The notes: a model not told the origin generated them from the sequence alone. DNA of 14,760 nt from Bacillota bacterium (GCA_023424995.1 JAFADH010000182.1:1-14760); one strand, 5' to 3'. Positions 1-7,366 are shown, numbered from the stretch's first letter. Made by a program: numbers and translations.

Positions 1-36
1 AAAATTGCAGACTTTAAGCCATATGCTCAAAAATAA
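1..36 (+). CDS. Possible 3' tail of an upstream gene
   Basis: Frame 1 is open from the window edge to a TAA at 34-36 and reads KIADFKPYAQK. This could be the last residues of a gene lying outside the window, but eleven codons are too few to identify or confirm one. No T-rich terminator follows; only a short CACCC/GGGTG hairpin is visible near 98-110. Confidence 0.2.
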   Translation, partial: KIADFKPYAQK

Positions 37-156
37 CGATAAAATACCAATGAGAAGCCGGCACGATGCACTTGACCGATTCGCACCGAGCACCCGACGG
101 GTGGCATGGGGTCCTGCTTATGATTAAAATAAAAGGACGTGTTTCAACCTTAATAT

Positions 157-207
157 GCTCCCTTTAGGGCAGACAGGAAAATAAAAACCTGTTGTCTTAA
201 AGGGAGC
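157..207. terminator. Long hairpin downstream of the repeat surface protein gene
   Basis: The arms GCTCCCTTTA (157-166) and TAAAGGGAGC (198-207) pair perfectly. The pairing continues inward through G-U pairs and one bulge to CAGG/CCTG, giving a stem of about 20 bp around an A-rich loop. It lies about 80 nt beyond the stop of the minus-strand gene at 285, so it may end that transcript or protect its 3' end. Neither side has a proper T-run, so it is not a textbook intrinsic terminator; an intergenic repeat element is the alternative. Confidence 0.45.
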
Positions 208-284
208 TGTTATTATGCCTTACATTTAATTGAAATTAAAGACTGACAATATAATCAGTTCTTCTGTCCGGACAGTTCTCAGTA

Positions 285-1763
285 TCAGCTCTTGTTCTGA
301 CGGGGACGTATAAATACGGTAACTGCTAAAACAATTATTCCTGATACTAAAAGCCCTGCTAAGATTAAAAGTCCGGGAATCAGTCCTTTGTTATCCTTTG
401 TAAAACCGACAGAAAGTGCTTCTAAAAAGCTGTCTGCCGCCTTGGGGCCCACTTCGATCTGCCGGCGTGTAATCTCATTCCCCTGATAGAGCACAATAAT
501 ATGGTGCGTCCCTGCTTCCAGATCCTCGGGGATATTGATCTGCGCCTCAAATGAACCGTTCTCCGAGGAGGTAACGATTCCTAGCTGCCGCGTCTCTGAC
601 CGAATTTCGATCTCCAGATTATCAATGTTTCCCGCAAATCCGGAGCCGGAAATTATTAAGGAGCTTCCGGCATGAATAAGAGTCCCTGCCGCTTCTGTAA
701 TTTCCAGAGAACCTTTCATATTAAGGATGGCTTCAATCTCCTCTTCCGATCTATAGGTATTCTCCGTGTTCCCAATATCTGAATTTTCCCCATCCTGTTC
801 ACTTCCGCTTGGGGAGACTTCATCCTGATCATTTGCCGTACCGCTTGTATCATTGTCAGTTGTTCCGTTCGCAGCACCGGAGGACGTGCCGCCCGTGTTA
901 CCGGAGGTTGCGTCGTTCCCGCCGCCGGATGCTGCACTGCTCGTATTGCCGGAGACCGCGTCGTTCCCGCTGCCGGACGCTGCACTGCCTTTGCTGTCTG
1001 ACGCTGCGTTATTCGTATTCCCGGAAGCCGTACTGTCCGCGTTACCGGAGGCTGTATTGCCAGTGCCGCCGGAGGTCGTATTGTTCTTATTCCCGGACGT
1101 CGTACTGTTCGTGTTGCCGGAGGTCGTACCGCTCGCGCTTCCTGACGTCGTACCGCTTGTGTTGCCGGAGGTCGTACTGCCCGTGTTGCCGGACGTCGTA
1201 CCGCTCGTGTTACTGGACGTTGTACCGCCTGTATTACTGGATGTTGTGCCGCTCGTGTTACCGTATGTTGTACCGCCTGTATTACTGGATGTTGTGCCAC
1301 TCGTGTTACCGGACGTTGTACCGCTCGTGTTGCCGGACGTCGTACTGCCTGTGTTGCCGGACGTCGTACCACCTGTGCTGCCGGGCGTTGTACTACCTGT
1401 GCTGCCGGAGGTCGTACCGCCTGTGTTGCCGGACGTCGTACCGCTCGTATTATCGGTCGTCCCACTGCTGTTATCAGACCCATCACTGCCTGTGCCGTCG
1501 GGTATTAGGATAGGCGCTATGCCTCCGGGACCTTCGGGAGTGTCACCTTTTGTTTCATCATATCCGGGCCACGGAACGGGCACTCCTGTTGCATCATCAA
1601 AACCATCCAGATCACAGTCCTCAAGCGGTGCCGCATAGACCTCATGAAATCCGCCGGGCACTGTAAATATCAGTGTAAAAATCATTAAAGATAAAAAAAT
1701 CATTTTAAGTACATTCTTCAGGAAACTCCTGTGTACGTACTTATCACGAGTAATAATATTCAT
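285..1763 (-). CDS. Secreted membrane-anchored stalk protein with Ser/Thr/Gly/Asn octapeptide repeats
   Basis: The 492-residue product begins with a basic N-terminus and a hydrophobic core (about 21-37), with a likely signal peptidase cut near VYA-A (43-44). Then comes an acidic DLDGFDD segment (51-57) resembling a calcium-binding loop, a Pro/Gly-rich stretch, and 24 tandem 8-residue units (112-303, consensus GNTSGTTS). After an acidic linker there is an Ig/TIG-like beta domain (about 352-439, with SGSGF) and a C-terminal transmembrane helix (461-485) followed by RPRQNKS. The repeat region is probably an extended, perhaps O-glycosylated, stalk that lifts the N-terminal part off the membrane. 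The start is supported by AAAGGAGA about 11 nt upstream. It lies 33 nt behind the cystine symporter gene and is probably co-transcribed with it. There is no LPXTG motif, so anchoring is by the helix. I recognise no enzymatic domain, and function is unknown. Confidence 0.85.
   Translation of the reverse strand: MNIITRDKYVHRSFLKNVLKMIFLSLMIFTLIFTVPGGFHEVYAAPLEDCDLDGFDDATGVPVPWPGYDETKGDTPEGPGGIAPILIPDGTGSDGSDNSSGTTDNTSGTTSGNTGGTTSGSTGSTTPGSTGGTTSGNTGSTTSGNTSGTTSGNTSGTTSSNTGGTTYGNTSGTTSSNTGGTTSSNTSGTTSGNTGSTTSGNTSGTTSGSASGTTSGNTNSTTSGNKNNTTSGGTGNTASGNADSTASGNTNNAASDSKGSAASGSGNDAVSGNTSSAASGGGNDATSGNTGGTSSGAANGTTDNDTSGTANDQDEVSPSGSEQDGENSDIGNTENTYRSEEEIEAILNMKGSLEITEAAGTLIHAGSSLIISGSGFAGNIDNLEIEIRSETRQLGIVTSSENGSFEAQINIPEDLEAGTHHIIVLYQGNEITRRQIEVGPKAADSFLEALSVGFTKDNKGLIPGLLILAGLLVSGIIVLAVTVFIRPRQNKS
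855..1430 (-). repeat. 24 tandem copies of a 24-bp coding repeat
   Basis: Each 24-bp unit encodes eight residues, G-x-x-x-x-T/A-T/A-S. Twenty-four units can be laid end to end without a gap. Units at the N-terminal side (higher coordinates) are nearly uniform, of the GNTSGTTS or SNTGGTTS type. Those at the C-terminal side (about 855-1070) have drifted to Ala, Asp, Asn and Lys forms such as GSGNDAVS and GNTNNAAS. Because the unit is a multiple of three, copy-number change by slippage or recombination would stay in frame and only alter stalk length. Confidence 0.9.
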
Positions 1764-1796
1764 AGGATCACCATTCTCCTTTCATGATACCGGGCC

Positions 1797-3215
1797 TTAT
1801 ATCCGGGATCCCGCTCCGGCCGGCACGTTATTGTCCGGTGTGGTACCGGCAGCATCCTGTCCGCTGTCGCCGCCCTCGCCATCACCGGATTTATACGTCT
1901 CAATATCATTGAATATGTCATCATTAAGACTGTTCTCCTGCCGTCCGACAATTGCCGAGGCCACCATTGCCCCGGTGATATTCGTAGCGGTCCGGCCCGT
2001 ATCCGCAATAGCAGAAATTGGGATAGTAAGAACAATGAGCTCCAGCGGCAGTCCCATGGCAGTCAGGACGCTTGCCGTGGTGATCGTCGCTGTTCCGGGT
2101 ACTCCCGCTGTTCCAAGAGAAACAAACAGGCTGATAACTACCAATAGAATATAATCTTTTATTCCATAGCTGATGCCAAGTCCGTGAATACCATAGATAG
2201 CTGTCAGGACAGGCCATATCCCGGCACATCCCGGCATTCCGATCGTTGTTCCCAGGGGGGCCGTAAAATTTGCAACCTTAGCTTCTACCCCGATCTTTTG
2301 GGTAAGTATCCCGGTTGTAATAGGTAAAGTTCCCGCACTGGATTGCGTGGAAAAGCCGACAATCTGCGCCGGTATGATTTTACGGAAGAATTTTATGGGG
2401 TTAAGCTTTGCATACGCCTTTATCAGTACGGCGTTAATAACCCAGGTGTCCAGGGCAAACGCCAGGAACGAGATAATGAGGAGTACCAAAAGCGACCACA
2501 TAATGCCCGAACGGCTGACACCGTTCCCTGCAGCGGTCACAATCAAAGCCAATACCGCATACGGAGTAAGACTGATGATAAAATCCACAGCTTTAAAAAT
2601 GATTTCTTTCAAAGCTTCCACGAATTTCTTAAATATCGCTACCTTCTCACGATTTTCATTAGCGACCAATACATAAGAAACCGCTATCAGAACAGCAAAT
2701 AAAATCATCGGAATAATATTTTCATCGGCAATATCACCGATAACATTCCGCGGGAAAAAGCCGACCAGTACCTGTGTAAACGGAACAACCTTATTTTGAA
2801 AGGTTTGTGCATCAAGTCCGTTCAATGAAAGGTAGGAATTTCTCCCAATACCAAAGGCCAGGCCTAGTCCGACCGACAGCAATATGGCAAGGAAAGTAGT
2901 CATCAGAAGCCAGAAAATCGAGCGTACTCCTATGCCTTTCAGCTGAGCGGTGGAACTTAACGATGTTATGCTGCTGAGAATTGATACAATAATCAGAGGG
3001 CTTACAATAGCATTAAGCGTGCTGACGTAGATTTTGCCGATAGGCATAACCCAGGACGTATGCCCGGAAAAGATAATCCCGACTACCACGCCGACCACCA
3101 ATGCGCCCAAAATAATATAGGTAAAATTCACATTCTTTTTTTGTAAAATATAAATGATAACAAATAACACAATAACAACAGCCAGCGCTGCTGCCGATAA
3201 CCAGTCAATATTCAT
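1797..3215 (-). CDS. tcyP: L-cystine:cation symporter of the DAACS/SDF family (TcyP-like)
   Basis: The 472-residue membrane protein should import cystine, the disulfide of cysteine, with a coupled cation. It carries the family signature in order: the serine-rich hairpin STQSSAGT (289-296), PLGTTIGMPG (320-329), the second hairpin SLGTAGVPGTAT (366-377), and DTGRTATNITG in the last helix (405-415). The N-terminus has two closely spaced hydrophobic helices, as in Bacillus TcyP (about 463 residues). Assignment to cystine rather than dicarboxylates rests on overall resemblance and is inferred. An oddity is the hydrophilic C-terminal tail (about 440-472), rich in Gly, Asp and Asn. The start has a purine-rich AGGAAGGGAAGG region upstream. 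The gene sits between a thioredoxin-like surface protein and a stalk protein on the same strand, suggesting an envelope cystine or redox module. Confidence 0.85.
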   Translation of the reverse strand: MNIDWLSAAALAVVIVLFVIIYILQKKNVNFTYIILGALVVGVVVGIIFSGHTSWVMPIGKIYVSTLNAIVSPLIIVSILSSITSLSSTAQLKGIGVRSIFWLLMTTFLAILLSVGLGLAFGIGRNSYLSLNGLDAQTFQNKVVPFTQVLVGFFPRNVIGDIADENIIPMILFAVLIAVSYVLVANENREKVAIFKKFVEALKEIIFKAVDFIISLTPYAVLALIVTAAGNGVSRSGIMWSLLVLLIISFLAFALDTWVINAVLIKAYAKLNPIKFFRKIIPAQIVGFSTQSSAGTLPITTGILTQKIGVEAKVANFTAPLGTTIGMPGCAGIWPVLTAIYGIHGLGISYGIKDYILLVVISLFVSLGTAGVPGTATITTASVLTAMGLPLELIVLTIPISAIADTGRTATNITGAMVASAIVGRQENSLNDDIFNDIETYKSGDGEGGDSGQDAAGTTPDNNVPAGAGSRI

Positions 3216-3268
3216 ATCTCTGCCTTCCCTTCCTGTTCATGTGAAAAATTCTGCTTTCAACAGTAAGG

Positions 3269-3304
3269 AAATATCAGGAAATGTTTGCGCATTTCCTGAT
3301 ATTT
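3269..3304. other. Perfect 15-bp hairpin upstream of the cystine symporter gene
   Basis: AAATATCAGGAAATG (3269-3283) pairs perfectly with 3290-3304 around the six-base loop TTTGCG. It lies 54 nt upstream of the symporter start, in the gap after the wall-anchored protein gene. Neither strand has the T-run of an intrinsic terminator. It may be an attenuator, an RNA-processing site or an operator; which one cannot be decided by eye. Confidence 0.5.
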
Positions 3305-3357
3305 TAAGTTGATCCCCATGTTTTCCGAACCGTTTTTCTTCTTCACTAATATGGTTT

Positions 3358-3393
3358 ATAATGCTGCCGGAATACGGTTGCCGGCAGCATTAT
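3358..3393. terminator. Perfect 13-bp GC-rich hairpin after the thioredoxin-like surface protein gene
   Basis: ATAATGCTGCCGG (3358-3370) pairs perfectly with 3381-3393 around a 10-base loop. It begins 15 nt past the stop codon at 3408 of the minus-strand gene, the usual place for a terminator. The tail on the minus strand is AAACCATATT rather than a T-run, so termination may be weak, allowing partial read-through into the symporter gene. Confidence 0.5.
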
Positions 3394-3407
3394 TCAATGT
3401 TTTCGGA

Positions 3408-5630
3408 TTAATTATTATTTACGGCACGTTTTCTCATGAATGTATAAATACTAATGGTCAGCAGAGACGCAGCACCCAACAGTATCGATAGCGCACCGAA
3501 GCTATTGTCACCGGTTTTCGGAATATCACCTAATCCGGTTTCACCGGATACGGGCTGCACATCTACATTAAGTGTCAGCTCCGCTGCCCCGTCTGCAAAC
3601 TCCGCAGTAAAATCGTAGGTGCCGTTAGCTAAAGTCTTCAGATAGGATTCTTTCAGAGTAATAACGCTGCTATCGCCCGGAACAGTGTAGTTTTGCGGAT
3701 CAACTGCCTGCCCGTTATTTAATAGCCGGATAAACTTGGTTACATCCGCATCAATCTCGGCACTGATGTTTCCCGAACCCGTGAACGTATCAAAGTCTGC
3801 AAGTACCGGATAATCTGCATTCGTCGCTATTACGGTGAAGCTCACATCAAAAGAAGCAGATATGCCGTTGCTGCCGCTGACAGTTACAGCTGCCGTATAT
3901 GTCCCCGCCGGAAGTCCGGTTTTAGGAGCGATAGTGAAAGTGTCACTATCATCAATCAGCAGACTGCCGATCGATGTCCCGGAAAGTGTAAAGCTCTCAC
4001 TTCCGGTTCCTGACAATGCTACGGTGAGCTCTCCCGTGAGACCGCCTTCATTGTTCACTGTCACATTGAGCGCCTGCTGATCCGGGTAGTCGTCTGCCGC
4101 TTCCGGGAACGTGTATGTTCCGGACTGGGACAGCGATATACCGTAGGTATCCGGCTTCAGTACATTATCAAGAGCCTGCACAGCCTCGCCGGCAAAGTCG
4201 ACCTTGGTAAGGCCGTCAACACCGCCCGCCGCCTCCAGCGCGTTAGCAGTTTTTAAAACCCATGTGAGTTCAAGCATATATTCCGTGTATGTTCCATCGT
4301 CAGCCGCATTTTTGTGCAGCCATTGTTTTGTGACAGGTTCTGCTTTATCTTTGTTATAGCTGATTAAAAAGGGCAGCTGCAGACGGATCGCATTCAAGTC
4401 TGTTCCTGACAGCCAGGGAGCAGTTGCTGTGGCTTCACCGGTTAAGTCACCGTTAGGGTAATAGGAAATGCTGTTGTTCTGCTTGGAGTTGTTCTCTGTC
4501 GTAAAGTTTCCTAAATATTTAACAAGCTCACCATAGAGATAGCTTATATTACCGTTACCGGTTTCTGTGTTAACATTGTTCCGGGAATTAAAAGCACTGG
4601 AAGATGCCGTTACCTTATCAATATCGGCACCTGTGCCGAAGGTCAGCTGATTGCCCTGGGTCGTATCATATACATATACGATCTGATGCCCGTATTCCTT
4701 TGCCTTCCTTGCAACACTTCCGATGATTGCCTGTGTGTTATGGCACCAGGACGCACCAAAGAATATGATGTGTTCGCCCGGTGAATTCAGCAGATTCAGC
4801 AGCTCAACGAAATTCACCTGATGAAAAACAAATCCTTCCTCGTCCGCATCTGTAAATATCTCTGTAGCTGCTTCGCCCGTTCTGTTACCCTGGGCATCCG
4901 GAACACCGCCATTGTAATTGAAATAAGTTGCGGAACCGTTATATACCCTTTTAAAGAAATCGAAATCAGACCGGATGCCTGAAGGTATCACGGAGCCCTC
5001 ACTGCTGCCTCCTCTGAACACCTTGCCAATGCCGGCAGCCGCAGCTGTACCGTCAAAGCCTTCCGTGCCTGTAAGGCTGTAAAACGCACTGATTTTCAAT
5101 GTGCTCTCACTATTATACGAAAACAGCAGCGTATCGCTTGAATCGTAACCGGTAATCGGTTCTTCTGACGGCAGCAAATCGGTTATCCTGGTCCACAATT
5201 GGTTCACCGAGGTACCGTTGGCCGTCTTAAAGACACTGTCACTCTTGGTTATATCAATCTGAAAGCCGTCTATAAACGGATCAAAATGATAAATTTTAGT
5301 TATTCCGTCTCTTTTTGCCTGATCATTAATAATGCTTAATACTGCCTGGCTGGTTTCAAGCTTAGGGCTTCCAAAGACTATGTAGTAGTTTCCTTTGCTG
5401 CTCAAAATATCAAGCAGACGCTCTTGGGTCACCGACTCAAAAACATGCCCTGAAGTTATATTATCGTATGAATCCGCAATATAGTCTCCGGTTGTTCCGC
5501 CTGTTATCTTACTCCACGGATATGGCTGAGGATATGTAGATTTTGCGGCAGCGGCCACATTAAACAGCGCAGTAAGAGCCAAAACCAATGAGATTATCCC
5601 CACTGCAGCTCTTTTCAATATTGATTTCAT
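3408..5630 (-). CDS. Wall-anchored surface protein with two thioredoxin-like domains and a single cysteine
   Basis: The 740-residue product has a signal peptide (about 1-29). A first thioredoxin-fold-like segment (about 60-155) has FGSPKLETSQ where a CxxC would sit. A second (about 262-375) has FFGASWCHNTQ, with Cys296 the only cysteine in the protein. A helical segment follows (about 400-495), then two beta domains: one with GLPAGTYTAAVTVSG (about 500-600), and one like the X2 carbohydrate-module Ig fold (about 605-690, PGDSSVITLKESYLKTLANG). The C-terminus is a sortase-type signal: IPKTGD (703-708), a hydrophobic helix and RKR. Sortase would link it to peptidoglycan; no sortase lies in the window. 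A single-cysteine site cannot do the usual dithiol chemistry, so mixed-disulfide binding or a structural role is more likely. The start is supported by GGGAGG close upstream. It is first of three same-strand genes, ahead of the cystine symporter. Confidence 0.8.
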   Translation of the reverse strand: MKSILKRAAVGIISLVLALTALFNVAAAAKSTYPQPYPWSKITGGTTGDYIADSYDNITSGHVFESVTQERLLDILSSKGNYYIVFGSPKLETSQAVLSIINDQAKRDGITKIYHFDPFIDGFQIDITKSDSVFKTANGTSVNQLWTRITDLLPSEEPITGYDSSDTLLFSYNSESTLKISAFYSLTGTEGFDGTAAAAGIGKVFRGGSSEGSVIPSGIRSDFDFFKRVYNGSATYFNYNGGVPDAQGNRTGEAATEIFTDADEEGFVFHQVNFVELLNLLNSPGEHIIFFGASWCHNTQAIIGSVARKAKEYGHQIVYVYDTTQGNQLTFGTGADIDKVTASSSAFNSRNNVNTETGNGNISYLYGELVKYLGNFTTENNSKQNNSISYYPNGDLTGEATATAPWLSGTDLNAIRLQLPFLISYNKDKAEPVTKQWLHKNAADDGTYTEYMLELTWVLKTANALEAAGGVDGLTKVDFAGEAVQALDNVLKPDTYGISLSQSGTYTFPEAADDYPDQQALNVTVNNEGGLTGELTVALSGTGSESFTLSGTSIGSLLIDDSDTFTIAPKTGLPAGTYTAAVTVSGSNGISASFDVSFTVIATNADYPVLADFDTFTGSGNISAEIDADVTKFIRLLNNGQAVDPQNYTVPGDSSVITLKESYLKTLANGTYDFTAEFADGAAELTLNVDVQPVSGETGLGDIPKTGDNSFGALSILLGAASLLTISIYTFMRKRAVNNN

Positions 5631-5745
5631 AGATTATCCTCCCTTATTACATTCAGTAGATTTACTTTATGCATAATTTTTAATGTTAAAATGGAATTGA
5701 GCTATTGAAGACTGTTCTATATTATTATTCCAGCAGCATAACCAT

Positions 5746-5780
5746 CTTTGCGTCACGTATCAGTTAACTGCACACTGATA
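5746..5780 (-). promoter_or_regulatory. Leader motif resembling part of a c-di-GMP-I riboswitch
   Basis: On the minus strand, about 115-150 nt upstream of the wall-anchored protein gene, a 7-bp hairpin (5758-5764 with 5774-5780) is followed closely by GACGCAAAG (5754-5746). The order of a hairpin then ACGCAAAG is a landmark of the c-di-GMP-I (GEMM) aptamer, which often precedes surface-protein genes in Clostridia. The upstream GCAAA block, the GNRA loop and a clear second helix are not evident, so this may be chance or a degenerate copy. Confidence 0.2.
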
Positions 5781-5839
5781 GAAGTAACTTACATTAAATT
5801 TACAATGCATATATTATTAATATGTAATATATGTTCCAT

Positions 5840-5868
5840 ATGTTACCACAGGAAAATATAAAAGTCAA
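5840..5868 (-). promoter_or_regulatory. Candidate sigma-A promoter for the envelope gene cluster
   Basis: Read on the minus strand, TTGACT (5868-5863) and TAACAT (5845-5840) are 17 nt apart, a good -35 and a fair -10. A start near 5833 would leave a leader of about 200 nt before the gene at 5630. The sequence around it is AT-rich, so chance matches are possible. Confidence 0.45.
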
Positions 5869-5965
5869 CCACTATATTTAAGCGTACTGCAAAAGTTTAA
5901 AAAACTGTAAAAGGAGTGTTGGGAGGGCTTTCTCAGAATGTTTCGAGTCTCCTCAGCCGCATCAA

Positions 5966-6010
5966 AAAACCACCATCAATTGATACAATTCGGTTGACGG
6001 TGGGTTTGTT
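5966..6010. terminator. Orphan bidirectional terminator-like hairpin
   Basis: CCACCATCAA (5970-5979) pairs with TTGACGGTGG (5994-6003), with one mismatch on the plus strand that becomes a G-U pair on the minus strand. A-rich sequence before and T-rich sequence after let it act in either direction; the minus-strand reading ends in GGTGGTTTTTT. No gene on either strand ends here, so it may be what is left of a lost gene. Confidence 0.5.
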
Positions 6011-6042
6011 TTATGGCAGGGTGGTACATACACATTACTTAT

Positions 6043-6072
6043 ATTATCGGAACAAAACCTCGTTCCGATAAT
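6043..6072. other. Perfect 11-bp hairpin
   Basis: ATTATCGGAAC (6043-6053) pairs perfectly with GTTCCGATAAT (6062-6072) around an 8-base loop. It lies between two terminator-like hairpins in gene-free sequence. It could be an operator, a mobile-element end or an RNA structure. No T-run follows. Confidence 0.45.
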
Positions 6073-6082
6073 CGAGATGCAC

Positions 6083-6104
6083 GGCGCAAAAAACTGCGCC
6101 TTTT
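6083..6104 (+). terminator. Terminator-like hairpin before the kinase gene
   Basis: GGCGCA (6083-6088) and TGCGCC (6095-6100) form a compact GC-rich stem with an A-rich loop, followed directly by TTTTA. It has the form of a weak intrinsic terminator on the plus strand and would insulate the promoter at 6141 from upstream transcription. No gene lies upstream on this strand in the window. Confidence 0.45.
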
Positions 6105-6140
6105 ATCAGAGGTAAAGTTTTATTATAATTAAACTTTAAT

Positions 6141-6169
6141 TTGTTTTGATATTTTCTGTATACTATAAT
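6141..6169 (+). promoter_or_regulatory. Sigma-A promoter of the kinase gene
   Basis: TTGTTT (6141-6146) and a consensus TATAAT (6164-6169) are separated by exactly 17 nt. This is 36 nt upstream of the start codon of the kinase gene, with no other plus-strand gene near. Confidence 0.65.
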
Positions 6170-6204
6170 GTAAATAAAAATTTTATATTAGTGGTGAGTT
6201 AACA

Positions 6205-7047
6205 ATGGATATTATAAATAGAACTGTTATCAAAGAATACGAAGGTGTACAAATAAATTTAGTTACTGATTTCAATGGTAATAAATTCATTGAGAAAATT
6301 CAATTTCATAATCTGTCTGCGAATACATTTGATCAATGCAATTTCAGCGAACTCGAAATCATGGAATCAATAATAAAACCATTGGAAATACCCCATGCTC
6401 GAATAATTGATAGTAGTAAAAATGAAAAATGCACGACAATTATCATGGAGTTTATAGACGGCATAAATTGCAAAGATGAACCCAAAGAAGAATATCTTTA
6501 TATTGCTGCCGAAAAAATAGGAGAAATATATAATAAATCAAAAATGAATATGACACGTTTAGATAAACGTGTCGTAGAAAAATACACTATAACCAAAGAA
6601 ACAATTCTCGACTATATCAAAGTAATAAGTAAGGATTATAATATGCCGTCAATGGATTCATTAATTAATTATATATTTGAAAAATACCAAAACCGGCCTA
6701 TATTCGTCAATCATGGTGATATGTACTTTAAAAATTTTATTTATAACGACGATTTACATTTGATAGACTGGAATTCGAAAATATCTCCCTTTTTTACTGA
6801 TTTATGCGCACTTATACAGCAAGCGAGTGAAGTAGATGCCGACATTGATGAAATTAAAAAACGATATTATAAATTTACGCAAATAAGTTCTATAAATGAT
6901 GAAGATATAGATATCGCAGAAATTATCGCAAATATCGGAGAAATGTATACATTTTTGGTCAATAATTGTCCAATTGAATGGTTAGAAAGTACATACAATG
7001 GTTTACAGCACCTTATTCAAGACTTTAATTACCACAAATTAATATAA
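6205..7047 (+). CDS. Aminoglycoside/choline-phosphotransferase-type kinase (APH fold)
   Basis: The 280-residue product has the Brenner motif of the phosphotransferase superfamily: NHGDMYFKN with H170, the catalytic-base Asp172 and Asn177. IDW follows, with the magnesium ligand Asp188. Upstream, KFIEKIQ (27-33) fits the ATP-binding lysine strand and IIMEFIDG (79-86) the hinge. The family transfers the gamma-phosphate of ATP or GTP to a small hydroxyl compound such as an aminoglycoside, choline, a sugar or a macrolide; the substrate cannot be read from the sequence. Length is near the family norm of 260-300. The start follows a weak GGTGAG site and a good promoter at 6141-6169. Codon and base use are very AT-rich compared with the genes at 285-5630, consistent with acquisition by transfer. 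A resistance role is possible but unproven. Confidence 0.8.
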   Translation: MDIINRTVIKEYEGVQINLVTDFNGNKFIEKIQFHNLSANTFDQCNFSELEIMESIIKPLEIPHARIIDSSKNEKCTTIIMEFIDGINCKDEPKEEYLYIAAEKIGEIYNKSKMNMTRLDKRVVEKYTITKETILDYIKVISKDYNMPSMDSLINYIFEKYQNRPIFVNHGDMYFKNFIYNDDLHLIDWNSKISPFFTDLCALIQQASEVDADIDEIKKRYYKFTQISSINDEDIDIAEIIANIGEMYTFLVNNCPIEWLESTYNGLQHLIQDFNYHKLI

Positions 7048-7169
7048 TTGGAGGCATCAATAAAAGTTTGCCTATTTCTTTTTGCTCTCGGATAAGCTAT
7101 AATTTATAAAGGGTTAATTATTTATGAGCACATAAATAAAACAGGATTTTACCATCAAGTGGAGGATAT

Positions 7170-7352
7170 ATGAGGAAAGAAAAGCGGCATAGCATTGTAG
7201 CAACTCTTTGGTTCCTTGCAGCAATAGGCTTCTTTATTGCGGGGGCAATAGGCAAAAATATGCTATTTATTTCTGTAGGTGCATTGTCTGTATGCGTTGG
7301 ATGTTTATATCTTGCCAAAGGCAAGTCTGATTCCAAAAATAAAAACGAATAA
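7170..7352 (+). CDS. Small two-helix membrane protein
   Basis: The 60-residue product starts with a basic segment (MRKEKRH), has two hydrophobic helices (about 9-27 and 31-50) separated by GKN, and ends with a charged tail rich in Lys and Ser. An N-in, C-in hairpin in the cytoplasmic membrane is expected. The start is supported by GGAGG four nt upstream. A TATAAT at 7098-7103 could give it its own promoter, though no good -35 is visible; otherwise it reads through from the kinase gene, 122 nt away. I recognise no family and assign no function. Confidence 0.6.
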   Translation: MRKEKRHSIVATLWFLAAIGFFIAGAIGKNMLFISVGALSVCVGCLYLAKGKSDSKNKNE

Positions 7353-7366
7353 GTAGCAGATAAAAT

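Noticed and set aside
1..284. A gene in the first 284 bases
   Set aside because: Apart from the eleven-codon tail at 1-36 and the hairpin at 157-207, no frame of credible length with a ribosome binding site is present.
855..1430. Tandem repeats considered as a CRISPR array
   Set aside because: The units are contiguous without spacers, lie in a coding frame and drift gradually.
853..1638. Plus-strand open frame with Val/Leu/Pro repeats, and further long frames over the same region
   Set aside because: These are shadows of the 24-bp repeat of the minus-strand gene, which keeps several frames free of stops. They lack ribosome binding sites and have no natural protein make-up.
5746..5780. A confident c-di-GMP riboswitch call
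   Set aside because: Only one arm resembles the consensus; the GCAAA block and second helix are not evident, so it is kept as a weak candidate.
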